The position numbers and the translations under genes were made by a program. From NCBI GenBank assembly GCA_031315915.1, contig JALDRK010000009.1:1-64000 (forward strand): DNA of 64,000 bases, read 5' to 3'. Shown here in pieces: positions 17,268 to 26,462 of the stretch (its first letter is position 1; every line of letters begins with the position of its first letter). The notes under the pieces were generated by a model. That model was given only the letters and a program-made list of their open reading frames with translations, had not been told where the DNA came from and searched no databases. Source of the DNA: Nitrospirales bacterium (lineage in GTDB: Bacteria; Nitrospirota; Nitrospiria; Nitrospirales; UBA8639).

Positions 17268-19493
17268 CTACCGGCTGACCATTAACAGGTGTCCGGCTTG
17301 AATAATACTTGATGAAAGGTTGTTTAAAGCTTGTAAGTCTCTGACGCTGACGCTGAATTGTTCGGCAATACTCCAGAGGCTATCTCCCCGCCGAACCCTG
17401 TACCATTTGGAATCTTCCCCGTTTTTCTGTTGGTTCGCCGGCCGTCCTTTGATCTGTAAGCGGTCTCCCGGATGAATAATCGAATGAGAGAGATTGTTCA
17501 GACGCATGAGCGACTGGACCGACGTATGAAAACGTCTTGCAATGGTACCGAGAGAGTCTCCATATCGTACCCGGTAAACCGTCACCTGATCATCGGCATA
17601 ATCTTCATCTCCTCCTCGTACGCGTAGGCGATCGCCGACGCGGATCATATTACTTCGGAGATTATTCATTTCTTTTAAGGCACGGACTTTCATTCCGTAA
17701 CGCCGAGCAACGACTGATAAGCTATCTCCGCGTCTCACCCTGTACCATTCGGTTGGAGGAGGAGGTGGCTGAGTCCAGGCTGTCATCGTATCCTGGTGTT
17801 CTTCGATGAGCGAGGCCATGCCCACGGGAACCTTCAGGTGATAACCGCTGATCCCCTTTTGAGGCACGATACTGCGGCGAAGTTCAGGGTTGAGCCGTTT
17901 GAGTTCTTCGACGGAAATACCGGTTTTTTCGTTGATGGAGGAAAAGTGGACTTGTTTGGTGACAAGGGCTTCCTCAAATTCATGAGACGAACCAAACGGG
18001 ACAAGGAACCCATATGCCGTGGGGTTTTTGGCAATTAACGTAGCCGCAATGAATCGAGGAACGTATTCTTTCGTTTCACGGCGGATATATCGGGTTTTTC
18101 GGATTTTCCAGAAATCCCGAGTGCCGGTTTTTCGAATGGCACGGCTGATTTTGCCTTCTCCGGCATTGTAGGCTGCCAGTGCCAATGGCCAAGATCCGAA
18201 TCGGTCATAGAGGTCTCGCAGATGATGTGCCGCAGCCACGGTAGACTTGATAGGATCTCGGCGTTCATCCTGATACCAGTCAACCTGAAGCCCATACATG
18301 CGGCCGGTACCTTTCATAAACTGCCATGGCCCCGATGCCCGGGCTCGAGAAAATGCGCGAGGATTAAATCCGCTTTCTACCAGAGAAAGATACATGAGTT
18401 CCGTGGGAATCCCATATTCTTGGAAAATGGGTTCGACGATTTCTTGATAATGATGAAAGCGGTCAAGATAGGACTGAAACCGTTCAGGGATACCGGTTTG
18501 AAAATATTGGAGGTTCCGTTCCACCGCTTCATTTAAGACCAGCGGGATTGACCCGTATGGAGACTTTTGAGATAGGGAAGGCGGTTCCCATGATAAGTCC
18601 ATGATTCGAGAAAACCGGGCTTGGGATATTTGGGAAGTACTTTCCGTAGGCTCTAAAGTGCTGGCCAGGGGGCTGATTTCCTCATCAAGGCCGTATTTCT
18701 CACCTATTTCGGTCTGCCCCGATTCACGAATGGGCGGCCAGGCCTCGCCCTCTACTTGAAAAAGGGGGAAGGTTGGCGGATCTTGAGCTGTGTCCACAGA
18801 GGATAGAATATCTCCCTCTGTCTCAATTTCCGGGGTCAAGGATCCCTCCGAAGAGGCCTCCGCAGAGCTCTGAATTTGGTCCTGACTGGCCGGTGTTGGA
18901 GAACTTGCAGAACCGTCTCCTAACATGGGTTCATGGACGACGTAAGGAGAGGGGATTTCTTCGGATGATTCACGAGTCAGGGGCGAGGGGGCTTTGTCGG
19001 GAAAAGATGATGCAGGGATAGCCTCAATCTGGGGTGTAAGTGTGAGATCGTGCTCCAAGCTCTCTGACGGTATTTCCTGGTTTTGGTGCTGCGGGGCATC
19101 CTGGGATGCACCGGCTACTGAAACGGACTGGGCCGCTAGAGCATATCCATGGGACGTAACATTCAGTAAGGGGTCTGATTGTGACAATATGGCTAGAGGC
19201 TTTTCCGAAATATCAAAATGTAATGGGTCGTTGATAAATGAGAAAAGGTCCTGGTTTTTTCCTTTTGTCGCAAGCCGATAATTGTAAGTTAAAGGCCGGG
19301 AAGGGTCCGGGGAATTCAAGGATGCCTCAGTGGCCTGACATTCAAGGCCAGCAAAGGGCTGCAACGCCAATGACCATATGGCCAGCGGCATAAAAAAAGA
19401 AAAGCGGAATACCTTGGAACTCGTGTGAACGAGGATTTGTGAGGTTTTTCCTAAATCACTCATCTTATGAGATTTTTCGGAATTTCCAGGCAC
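17268..19493 (-). CDS. mltD: Membrane-bound lytic transglycosylase, SLT plus three LysM domains
   Basis: 741 residues. An N-terminal hydrophobic segment (about 30-48) serves as signal or anchor. A roughly 290-residue low-complexity Ser/Glu/Pro region follows. The SLT domain (about 355-470) has the catalytic Glu at about 374 in [13 protein letters not shown], then GPWQFM and [12 protein letters not shown]. Three LysM domains end the protein at about 583-626, 639-682 and 697-741, each beginning YRVRxGDSL. It would cut glycan strands of peptidoglycan, leaving anhydromuramyl ends, and bind the wall through LysM. E. coli MltD is about 450 residues, so the long spacer is unusual. The start is uncertain: a GTG at 19493 or an ATG at 19463, neither with a good ribosome site. 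Confidence 0.87.
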   Translation of the reverse strand: MPGNSEKSHKMSDLGKTSQILVHTSSKVFRFSFFMPLAIWSLALQPFAGLECQATEASLNSPDPSRPLTYNYRLATKGKNQDLFSFINDPLHFDISEKPLAILSQSDPLLNVTSHGYALAAQSVSVAGASQDAPQHQNQEIPSESLEHDLTLTPQIEAIPASSFPDKAPSPLTRESSEEIPSPYVVHEPMLGDGSASSPTPASQDQIQSSAEASSEGSLTPEIETEGDILSSVDTAQDPPTFPLFQVEGEAWPPIRESGQTEIGEKYGLDEEISPLASTLEPTESTSQISQARFSRIMDLSWEPPSLSQKSPYGSIPLVLNEAVERNLQYFQTGIPERFQSYLDRFHHYQEIVEPIFQEYGIPTELMYLSLVESGFNPRAFSRARASGPWQFMKGTGRMYGLQVDWYQDERRDPIKSTVAAAHHLRDLYDRFGSWPLALAAYNAGEGKISRAIRKTGTRDFWKIRKTRYIRRETKEYVPRFIAATLIAKNPTAYGFLVPFGSSHEFEEALVTKQVHFSSINEKTGISVEELKRLNPELRRSIVPQKGISGYHLKVPVGMASLIEEHQDTMTAWTQPPPPPTEWYRVRRGDSLSVVARRYGMKVRALKEMNNLRSNMIRVGDRLRVRGGDEDYADDQVTVYRVRYGDSLGTIARRFHTSVQSLMRLNNLSHSIIHPGDRLQIKGRPANQQKNGEDSKWYRVRRGDSLWSIAEQFSVSVRDLQALNNLSSSIIQAGHLLMVSR

Positions 19494-19662
19494 AACCTTA
19501 ATAGGCTACCGACGTGGAAAAAAATTGTCAAATGTGAAAGGCTTCTTTTGCCGATTAGAATACCTGCACAAACCACACCACGAACAAAAAATTAAAAAGT
19601 ACAACGAAATCGTGCCAGGGTTCAGACCGTCGGAATCCTGACGAGCGAAAATGGGAAATTTG

Positions 19663-21609
19663 TTACCGGTGAGGATTGACCGGGAGGGCTAACGTGAAGA
19701 ACCTTCTATTTTCCTCATACAGTAACCGTTTCCCAGTTAACACCTGTAGGGCATCGGCTAAGGGCAAGATGGCTTCATCCGAAGTGACTGGTCCGTTTTC
19801 CTGAAGCCCTTTTCGGATCTGTTCAACAGTTTTCGGTTGGTCATTGCAAAATTCAAGGATAAACGCATAGGGCTCGTCAAATCGTTCACTCGTCGGACGT
19901 TCCCCCCGGCCATCATACACAGTGAGATAGCTTAAGGCCTTTGAAAAAAAGAGGAAGGGTCGGTTATGGGAATGATAGCGTTCTTTCCACTCACGTACTA
20001 GACGGACAAGGTCGTCATATACACGGGGATCCACTTTCCAATCGATGTCATACTCAAAATCATAGGCAATCTTGTTTAAATCGACTGTCCGTTCATCGTA
20101 GACATACCCATATGCCAGGCCAGGTCCGGTCAGGCGAATGCCATATCGCTCAGGCCATTTATAATACGGGCTGAATCGCTCAAGCCATAATTTGGACGTG
20201 GATTCAGGCGGTTGAAGATGCAGCAATGAAGGAATGATCTCCATTTGCCGTTGATAATCGGCATTTGTCTCCAGAGGAAAACCCAGCAAGATATTCCAAG
20301 ACAGATCAATGTTGTAATAGCGACTCCATTTCAAACATTGAATATTTTGCAAAGGACTGACGCCCTTATCCATTTCTTTGAGTTGGGCCTGGCTGAGGCT
20401 TTCAATCCCCGGTTGCATGCATTTGACTCCGCCATGGGCCAGGGTTTGGATTTGGCTTTTGGTCAGGTTGCTTTTCGTTTCCATGAAGACATCCAAATCA
20501 ACATGGCGTTGGGCTAACTGGCCAAACAGTCCGTCCACATATTTCATGTCGATAATATTATCGACCAATCGGAAGCGGCAGGTGTCATAACGGCTTGAAA
20601 GATACTCCAACTCGGAAGCGACCTGTGCCGGAGACTTGGCCCGAAAATCCATCGCCTGGGCGTTCAGGCCGCAAAAGGTACAATGATGTTTTTCGCCCCA
20701 CCAACATCCTCGAGACCCTTCATATAATAAAATGCGATTAAGCCCCGTCGAACCCTGACGGTCCAATTGGTCAAGTTCGGCAAAGAAATCGTCATAATCG
20801 GGAGGGGGCGCCTGGTCGAATTTCGTCACCAGGTGTTCATTCGGCATAAAACAAATTGTTCCGTCTTTTCGATGCACTATCCCTGGTGGAATATCCGTCT
20901 CCTGTTTGAGCAGAATACGTTTCACCAATTGAGGAAAGGGGTGTTCGCCTTCTCCACTGACGACATAGTCGATCCAGCGAAACGCGCGAAATTGTTCGAG
21001 CCCCATCTCGCCGTCGAAATTGGCACCGCCGAAGACAATCCGAATATCTGGATACACATCCTTGATCAGTTTGGCCAAAGAAAGGCTTGCGACATTTTGG
21101 TCGAAAGTCGAAGTAAAGCCCACCACATCGTATTGATCCCAATCCACCGTGGTTAGAGCCCAAGTTAAAAATTGCGGGGCAATCGTGCGAGCGATCTCCT
21201 CCAAATACCCAATCGAGCAGCCGGCCTCTTTGGCCGTGTCTTCAAAGACGGGCTTGAAGATTTGGGGGTATTGATCATGTTTCGGGTTATCGCGAAAGAG
21301 CAAAGCCGAAAAGAGCCATTCACCAAATAACCCACGCTTCTCGCACAATATTTCATAGAGCGGGATGCCAATCTGGTGAGCGAACTGTAAGTTGAAGTGA
21401 TAGGTTTTGGCGCCAATTCCCTGGGATTTTAAGAGTGCCGACAGCGTGCCCAGTTGGATAGACGGAAACTTGGAATACGAAAAAGGCATGGTCACCAACG
21501 CGACCCTGGTTCCGAATGAACGGAAATCTGTCATGAGTTCCGGAGCGGTAGAATCCATCGGTTTCGCTCCGGAAGGAAACGGCTGTATCAGGGGAAGGCT
21601 GGTTGCCAT
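19663..21609 (-). CDS. B12-binding radical SAM protein, RiPP-maturation type
   Basis: 648 residues. The N-terminal part (about 30-240) has a B12-binding-like fold (VALVTMPFSYSKFPSIQLG, VVGFTSTFDQN, IVFGGANFDGEMG, VSGEGEHPF). A radical SAM domain follows. Its cluster motif is SRGCWWGEKHHCTFCGLNA, Cys spaced CX7CX2C rather than CX3CX2C. I associate this spacing with the family annotated as RiPP-maturation radical SAM protein 1, cobalamin-dependent C-methyltransferases acting on ribosomal peptides. A C-terminal winged-helix-like region (about 590-640) could bind a leader peptide. No precursor peptide gene is visible nearby. It begins 7 bases after the pterin dehydratase gene. Confidence 0.8.
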   Translation of the reverse strand: MATSLPLIQPFPSGAKPMDSTAPELMTDFRSFGTRVALVTMPFSYSKFPSIQLGTLSALLKSQGIGAKTYHFNLQFAHQIGIPLYEILCEKRGLFGEWLFSALLFRDNPKHDQYPQIFKPVFEDTAKEAGCSIGYLEEIARTIAPQFLTWALTTVDWDQYDVVGFTSTFDQNVASLSLAKLIKDVYPDIRIVFGGANFDGEMGLEQFRAFRWIDYVVSGEGEHPFPQLVKRILLKQETDIPPGIVHRKDGTICFMPNEHLVTKFDQAPPPDYDDFFAELDQLDRQGSTGLNRILLYEGSRGCWWGEKHHCTFCGLNAQAMDFRAKSPAQVASELEYLSSRYDTCRFRLVDNIIDMKYVDGLFGQLAQRHVDLDVFMETKSNLTKSQIQTLAHGGVKCMQPGIESLSQAQLKEMDKGVSPLQNIQCLKWSRYYNIDLSWNILLGFPLETNADYQRQMEIIPSLLHLQPPESTSKLWLERFSPYYKWPERYGIRLTGPGLAYGYVYDERTVDLNKIAYDFEYDIDWKVDPRVYDDLVRLVREWKERYHSHNRPFLFFSKALSYLTVYDGRGERPTSERFDEPYAFILEFCNDQPKTVEQIRKGLQENGPVTSDEAILPLADALQVLTGKRLLYEENRRFFTLALPVNPHR

Positions 21610-21615
21610 GAGACT

Positions 21616-21963
21616 CTAAGAGTTGAGGGGCGGAAGGGCATAGGCGCGGTCGGCCTTTGCCGCTAAAAAAAAGTCACTTTCGGTCAGCCCCTGAATTTTA
21701 TGAGTCCAAATTTCCACCTTGCATTTCCCCCAAGCCAAATAGAGATCAGGGTGGTGGCCTTCAATTTCGGCGACATTGCCGACCCGGTTGAGAAAGGCCA
21801 ACGCGTCGGCAAAATTTTGAAACGAGTACAGCTTTTCCAAGTGACCGTTGTTATTGAGAATCCATCCGGCCTCAAGTTGTCCCAGCAATTCTTGTATTTT
21901 CGGTGGCGCCAGAGGCGGGATTCCCCCACGACATGGAATGCAGGCGTTATCAGCTAAACTCAT
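21616..21963 (-). CDS. Pterin-4a-carbinolamine dehydratase
   Basis: 115 residues from the ATG ending at 21963, which follows AAGGAGG 8 bases upstream; a longer reading upstream adds non-homologous residues. Features are the N-terminal CIPCRGGIPPL and the active-site region EGHHPDLYLAWGKCKVEIWT with the paired His. The enzyme dehydrates 4a-hydroxytetrahydrobiopterin, recycling the cofactor of aromatic amino acid hydroxylases, or acts in folate-type pterin metabolism. No phenylalanine hydroxylase is seen here. It is tightly followed by the radical SAM gene. Confidence 0.9.
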   Translation of the reverse strand: MSLADNACIPCRGGIPPLAPPKIQELLGQLEAGWILNNNGHLEKLYSFQNFADALAFLNRVGNVAEIEGHHPDLYLAWGKCKVEIWTHKIQGLTESDFFLAAKADRAYALPPLNS

Positions 21964-22289
21964 ACTGTGTCCTCCTTCCCGTTCTCGAATTTCCTGATGA
22001 AGTACCTCAATAATGCGCTCTTCTTGATCTTTCTTCTTACGAGACAAGCAACGAGGCTTACGGGTGTCGATGGGGCCAGCAATCCAGGTCTGACCGGCAT
22101 TCTCGCAGGGTCGATCACTACCCTGGCCCATGGACAATTATAGACAGCCCCAACTTCGGTGCACAAATGAAATTGTTTCCTGGTCCCGATTCCTGCACAC
22201 AAAGGGGTAGTGTGCCGGAGGTGTGTCTGAAAGGGGATGAAAGTGTGAGGCCCAGGTACACAGGAGAAAAGGGGTTTAAAAAATAAAAA
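21964..22289. other. Intergenic stretch upstream of the pterin dehydratase
   Basis: 326 bases between two minus-strand genes. Open frames in it lack ribosome sites, and no hairpin terminator or RNA was recognised. It presumably holds the promoter of the dehydratase/radical SAM pair. No RiPP precursor-like small gene was found in it. Confidence 0.4.
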
Positions 22290-24836
22290 TTACAGAGAGC
22301 CTTCGCAATCCCGGGAGTAGTCGGTAAAAACTTTGTCATAAGGTGCTTGAGGATTGGGGGTTCCCATGAGATGTTGCAAGACGCTTTCTATGTTTTGGGA
22401 ATTGGCCAGTGAGGCCTTGTTTATTATCCTGACGGGTTCCTGAGCATTGAACGAAGGTAACTGGGCATCAATTTCCTGGCGGCTGAACTCCGACAACATC
22501 CATCCGAGCGGCAAGCGATGTTTGTATTCGCACAATTGAAAATGAGCGAATGATCCACCGGTCTGCTCGTCTCTGAGGTGTTGGTGCAGACCGATTATGG
22601 CCCGGTCTCCAAGGATATCTCGTGCCTGGTATCCCCGGGCCGGACGAACATTCAGGAGTGCCCAAATTGGAGAGAGCACTTCCGGAAGGAATGCATGGGA
22701 CCCGGTGAACTGCTCTTCCTGTCGAGTTTGCGGCCTGAGAGGATCATTGCTGATATGGATGACGATTGGATGAATCGTAAAATGATGGTGTTCGGCCAAA
22801 CGCGCAATAGCCAAAAGAATTTCATCGGTGGTGACCGCCCCGGAATTTTCGAAATAACCCCCGTCCACGACTCGAATTACTCTTGGATCCGCACTTTCGG
22901 TTGCCACATAATCCTTGGGAAGGTCCTGCCGGAATATGGTGCCGGCAGGGCTCACGTAGGTAAATCGGGCGCTCATATGGACGGCCGTACTCAATGGCAC
23001 CCGTCCGCCCAAAACGGCCGGTCCATCCAGAGCATCGTTAAAGTAATGTTGAAACGGGCGAAACGGTGTAGAATCGATACCCTTAAGAGAACCCAGGCCC
23101 GGTTGGGCCGCAAAGGGGAGGGGATGCATGATAATCCGCTGGCCGGTTTCCACAACGGTGCTATTTAAAAAGAGCAGCGGGACATCATAGCGGTGATCTT
23201 CCCACAAATCGTCGAACGGTTGGGCAAATCGGTCCGATTCCACGCAGGTCATCCAGGCTTCTTCCCATGACCGCTCCAGCGCCAAAGCCCGATCATCAAG
23301 AATGGCCAAGGGAAGGAATCGTTGAAACATGTCAGGGAACAGCAACACTCCCACCGTGGGAGAGAGAAAATCCTGTTTAAGAAAGGCCCTGGCCGTCTGC
23401 CGGGATGAAGGATAGAAAGGGAGTTGGCAGTGTTGGCCGGTTCGCCTGGTCTCTGGGAACTGGTTCTGATCTTTTACCAAGGCGGCAAATACGGCGGATC
23501 CCAAACTCCCACCGGATACCCCGCTAATGGAGAAGACATGACGGGAAAATGTAGTCGGCAATTGACCTTTTTTGACCATGGCCCGGCTTTGATCTTCTAA
23601 TTCCGTGAGAACGGCAGCGGTCCAATAGGCTGCACGTATGCCTCCCCCTTCCGCCGAAACCAGAATGACCGGGATGGGAGTATGGGGTTGCATGCCGGGG
23701 CGGTGCCATTGGTCTCGTAGGTCTTCAAACCACGATACAAAATAAGTCTCCAAAGGATCATTGGTGGGGGAGAAGCCTCTGGGCATGATTCCCTTGGCCA
23801 TGTGGAGCATGCTCTCAAAAATCGATGAAGGAAGTTCTTTCCAGCTTGCTTGTTGTTCCTGGTAAGGGCGCATGGTGGCCAATTGACGAACACGATGGTT
23901 GTCATTAAACCACGCAAAGATGATAGCCATGACCAGCAGCAATCCGATGATGGGAATCCGATACGTGTTCCCCACATACACGAAGGCACCCCCAATAGCC
24001 ACCATGGATGTGGCCCAAAGCATTAAAATTCCGGCCGTGCCTAACCATGGGCCAATGACCCCGGATTCAAACGAAAATACGACCAGGGCCAGCAGATTTG
24101 CGGTCACGGCAATGCCGAACCATCGTCGGAAAATAGGCGGCAGGTCCCAAAATGAGGTGAGCGAAGAATAGGCTATGGCGCCAAGGCTGTCGTTGAACAC
24201 CGGGCGATTTTTCCAATACGCCATGTAAAGGGCCAGAAGTGCCCCGCCCACCAATATTCCTGCCATAGACCATAATTGGATTGATCCTGCCTGCCACCAG
24301 GATTCATAGTTGGAAGCGGCTTTGAGTAAAGCTCCGGAAATCAGGGCAAAAAGCACCGGACCCAAAAAACGTGCAATATGGGTTTTCGTTCTTTGAAGGG
24401 ATGGGTGAGATTCGGGGGGGAAATTCACTTCAGATTCGCCGGGAAAGCGAAACAGAAACATGACCCGAGCAAAATACCAGGCAGTCCATCCGAAGGATGC
24501 GGTAAAAATAAGAAAGGAGAGCTTGGGAAGGCTGTGATCATACCATGGTTCGACCTCCACCATGGCCCTGAGTATATCTTGTCCCTGCTCCGTATAGAGG
24601 GCCAGAGACCAAATAATTCCAAGAAGAAGATTGAAACGAATGAGATTGAAGCAATGATAAATGGTGCGAATCTGATTCCATTTTCTGGCGAGCCTATCGA
24701 GCTTCCTGCCGACGGCTTTGGCCAGTCGAAGGCGAAAAGCAGGTGGTGGGTTCAAAATAGGCATATCAATGGAGGCAAACCGTTTACATTTGAAACCCAA
24801 CGGAATTGTAACGGGTTTCTGCAAAACATGAAACAC
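22290..24836 (-). CDS. Patatin-like phospholipase with N-terminal membrane domain
   Basis: 848 residues. The N-terminal about 330 residues contain several membrane spans (FNLLLGIIWSLALY, LSFLIFTASFGWTAWYFARV, VLFALISGALLKA, GIAVTANLLALVVF, IIGLLLVMAIIFAW). The catalytic part has the oxyanion glycine run GGGIRAAYW, the nucleophile elbow GVSGGSLG, and the dyad Asp in VDGGYFENSG. Such a Ser-Asp dyad hydrolyses acyl chains of lipids; the substrate is unknown. Start choice is uncertain between a GTG at 24836 and an ATG at 24764, neither with a clear ribosome site. The gene follows the metacaspase gene on the same strand, possibly as an operon. The polytopic N-terminus is much larger than in ordinary patatins. 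Confidence 0.82.
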   Translation of the reverse strand: MFHVLQKPVTIPLGFKCKRFASIDMPILNPPPAFRLRLAKAVGRKLDRLARKWNQIRTIYHCFNLIRFNLLLGIIWSLALYTEQGQDILRAMVEVEPWYDHSLPKLSFLIFTASFGWTAWYFARVMFLFRFPGESEVNFPPESHPSLQRTKTHIARFLGPVLFALISGALLKAASNYESWWQAGSIQLWSMAGILVGGALLALYMAYWKNRPVFNDSLGAIAYSSLTSFWDLPPIFRRWFGIAVTANLLALVVFSFESGVIGPWLGTAGILMLWATSMVAIGGAFVYVGNTYRIPIIGLLLVMAIIFAWFNDNHRVRQLATMRPYQEQQASWKELPSSIFESMLHMAKGIMPRGFSPTNDPLETYFVSWFEDLRDQWHRPGMQPHTPIPVILVSAEGGGIRAAYWTAAVLTELEDQSRAMVKKGQLPTTFSRHVFSISGVSGGSLGSAVFAALVKDQNQFPETRRTGQHCQLPFYPSSRQTARAFLKQDFLSPTVGVLLFPDMFQRFLPLAILDDRALALERSWEEAWMTCVESDRFAQPFDDLWEDHRYDVPLLFLNSTVVETGQRIIMHPLPFAAQPGLGSLKGIDSTPFRPFQHYFNDALDGPAVLGGRVPLSTAVHMSARFTYVSPAGTIFRQDLPKDYVATESADPRVIRVVDGGYFENSGAVTTDEILLAIARLAEHHHFTIHPIVIHISNDPLRPQTRQEEQFTGSHAFLPEVLSPIWALLNVRPARGYQARDILGDRAIIGLHQHLRDEQTGGSFAHFQLCEYKHRLPLGWMLSEFSRQEIDAQLPSFNAQEPVRIINKASLANSQNIESVLQHLMGTPNPQAPYDKVFTDYSRDCEGSL

Positions 24837-24980
24837 TTTCCGGCTCTTAAGAGGCCAAGGCTGCCTGCACCGTTAGCCGGGGAGGGATTGTGGAGGAGGA
24901 AGCCAATGGGCTTGCTGGACCTTAAGGGGGATAGGAAAACATGGAGGTGCTGTTTGGAGCGCGAAAGGGCAAAGGTTCAT

Positions 24981-26294
24981 TCATGGGGAAGGCAGGACAA
25001 AATAGAAATCCCCGGAAAAGGAGGAAGAAGTCCATGGCGATTGTTTGCCCTGCGTTTCACGTTCAACCTCTTGTAACACGCGTTTGAAGACCTGCTCCAC
25101 AGGTATGCCGGGTGTTTGTAGGTGTGCGAGTAAATATTTGGTGTACAATCCGTTCCGGTCTTCCCCATCGCTGGCCACTTTCCCGGGGCTGGTGGCATAG
25201 GCAATGAGTGTTCCCTTGACTGCTGAACTACTCACGACCGCCAAGCCGCGGCTGGCCGAACGAAATCCTTTGGCAAAAGAGTTATCCCGGCAGGCATCCA
25301 GGATGACAATATTCAATCCGTTGCGAGCTTCCCCCATTTTTCCCAGAACCTGGCCGATGTTCACGGCCTTATACCGAACATCGCTTTCACTTTCAATATT
25401 AGCGTTCACCGGGATCAGATAGTTTTCTCCATTCACCTGGACGCCATGGCCGGCGTAGTAAAACAGTCCAACTCCGCCTTGATAGAGTTTTCGACCAAAG
25501 TCGCTAATGGCTTGCTCCATCTGTTCTTGCCCTGCGTTAAGCGTGAAGGTGACATCGAATCCCAGGCGCTTCAATGTTGTGGCCATATCCTGTGCGTCGT
25601 TGGCGGGGTTTTTTAATGCCCCAATTTCATATTGGGCATTTCCTATGACCAATGCAGTTCGTTTTCCGACTTCTGTCACCCGAAGGGGCGTAGGGCTCTC
25701 GGAGGGAGGGGACGAGAAAGGTAAGGGGGAAGATCCTCTTCCCGGTGATATGGGTTTGACAAGGGAGGGAGTAGTTCCATCGGTATACACGGTGACTTGC
25801 ATGGAACCGGCATTGTCTTTCACCCAGTCAAACGGATCATTAATGGCAAAATAGAGACCCCCGGTTCCTGTGGCCTTTATCTCGCATGCTGGGCCTATTT
25901 CAAATGGTTTTCCCTCTGTTCCTATTTTACCCATAAGGGCATTGGAGTTGATCCAAGGGACTTCCTTGTCAGGGCCGGAAGGCAGTCCTTCCGGTCCGCT
26001 CCAGACATTGAATGCCGGAGCCAGGCTCCATTTTCCCATAGCCAGAATTTTGATTCGGACTCCCGGAGCCACATGAACTCCGGAGGATTGCCAGGATTGG
26101 TTGGCTTGAATGGTCACGGTATGACCTTGGAGCTGCTGGATGTTGAGACCGGTAGTCGGCTCATAGTTGATGGGATCCTGCTCATAAGATCGGGAAGGAG
26201 GAAACTGACTACAACCCATCGTCAAAAACCCCATGATGAGCGAGCACAGAACTGACCTCCAGACCCAATACTGAAACGTTTTGTTGGAACCCAT
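24981..26294 (-). CDS. Metacaspase-like (peptidase C14) lipoprotein
   Basis: 437 residues. A signal peptide with lipobox LTMGC near residue 28 predicts lipid anchoring. The middle region (about 50-190) looks like a beta-sandwich carbohydrate- or ligand-binding module (ANQSWQSSGVHVAPGVRI, GGLYFAINDPFDW). The caspase-like domain covers about 220-437. It carries the catalytic His in FYYAGHGVQ and Cys in ILDACRDN, with the opening segment KRTALVIGNAQYEIG. Bacterial metacaspases cleave after basic residues or serve signalling roles. A cell-envelope location makes envelope stress or quality control plausible, but this is inference. It precedes the patatin gene on the same strand. Confidence 0.83.
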   Translation of the reverse strand: MGSNKTFQYWVWRSVLCSLIMGFLTMGCSQFPPSRSYEQDPINYEPTTGLNIQQLQGHTVTIQANQSWQSSGVHVAPGVRIKILAMGKWSLAPAFNVWSGPEGLPSGPDKEVPWINSNALMGKIGTEGKPFEIGPACEIKATGTGGLYFAINDPFDWVKDNAGSMQVTVYTDGTTPSLVKPISPGRGSSPLPFSSPPSESPTPLRVTEVGKRTALVIGNAQYEIGALKNPANDAQDMATTLKRLGFDVTFTLNAGQEQMEQAISDFGRKLYQGGVGLFYYAGHGVQVNGENYLIPVNANIESESDVRYKAVNIGQVLGKMGEARNGLNIVILDACRDNSFAKGFRSASRGLAVVSSSAVKGTLIAYATSPGKVASDGEDRNGLYTKYLLAHLQTPGIPVEQVFKRVLQEVERETQGKQSPWTSSSFSGDFYFVLPSP

Positions 26295-26462
26295 GCTTCA
26301 GAACTCGGTTGGTCTAAGTACCAGGACTCCCCGAAGTCCTTGGGATTCGTGTCGCATGCGGGATATCCATAAACTCCAAGAAATTTTCTACCCTCAGAGC
26401 ATTGTAGTCAGAGGAGGATAATTGCTCAAAAAAGTGTAAATGGTGCCATGTCCTAAGGCATG

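Noticed and set aside
21964-22137. A longer pterin dehydratase reading
   Set aside because: The extra residues match nothing in the family, and a strong ribosome site precedes the ATG at 21963.
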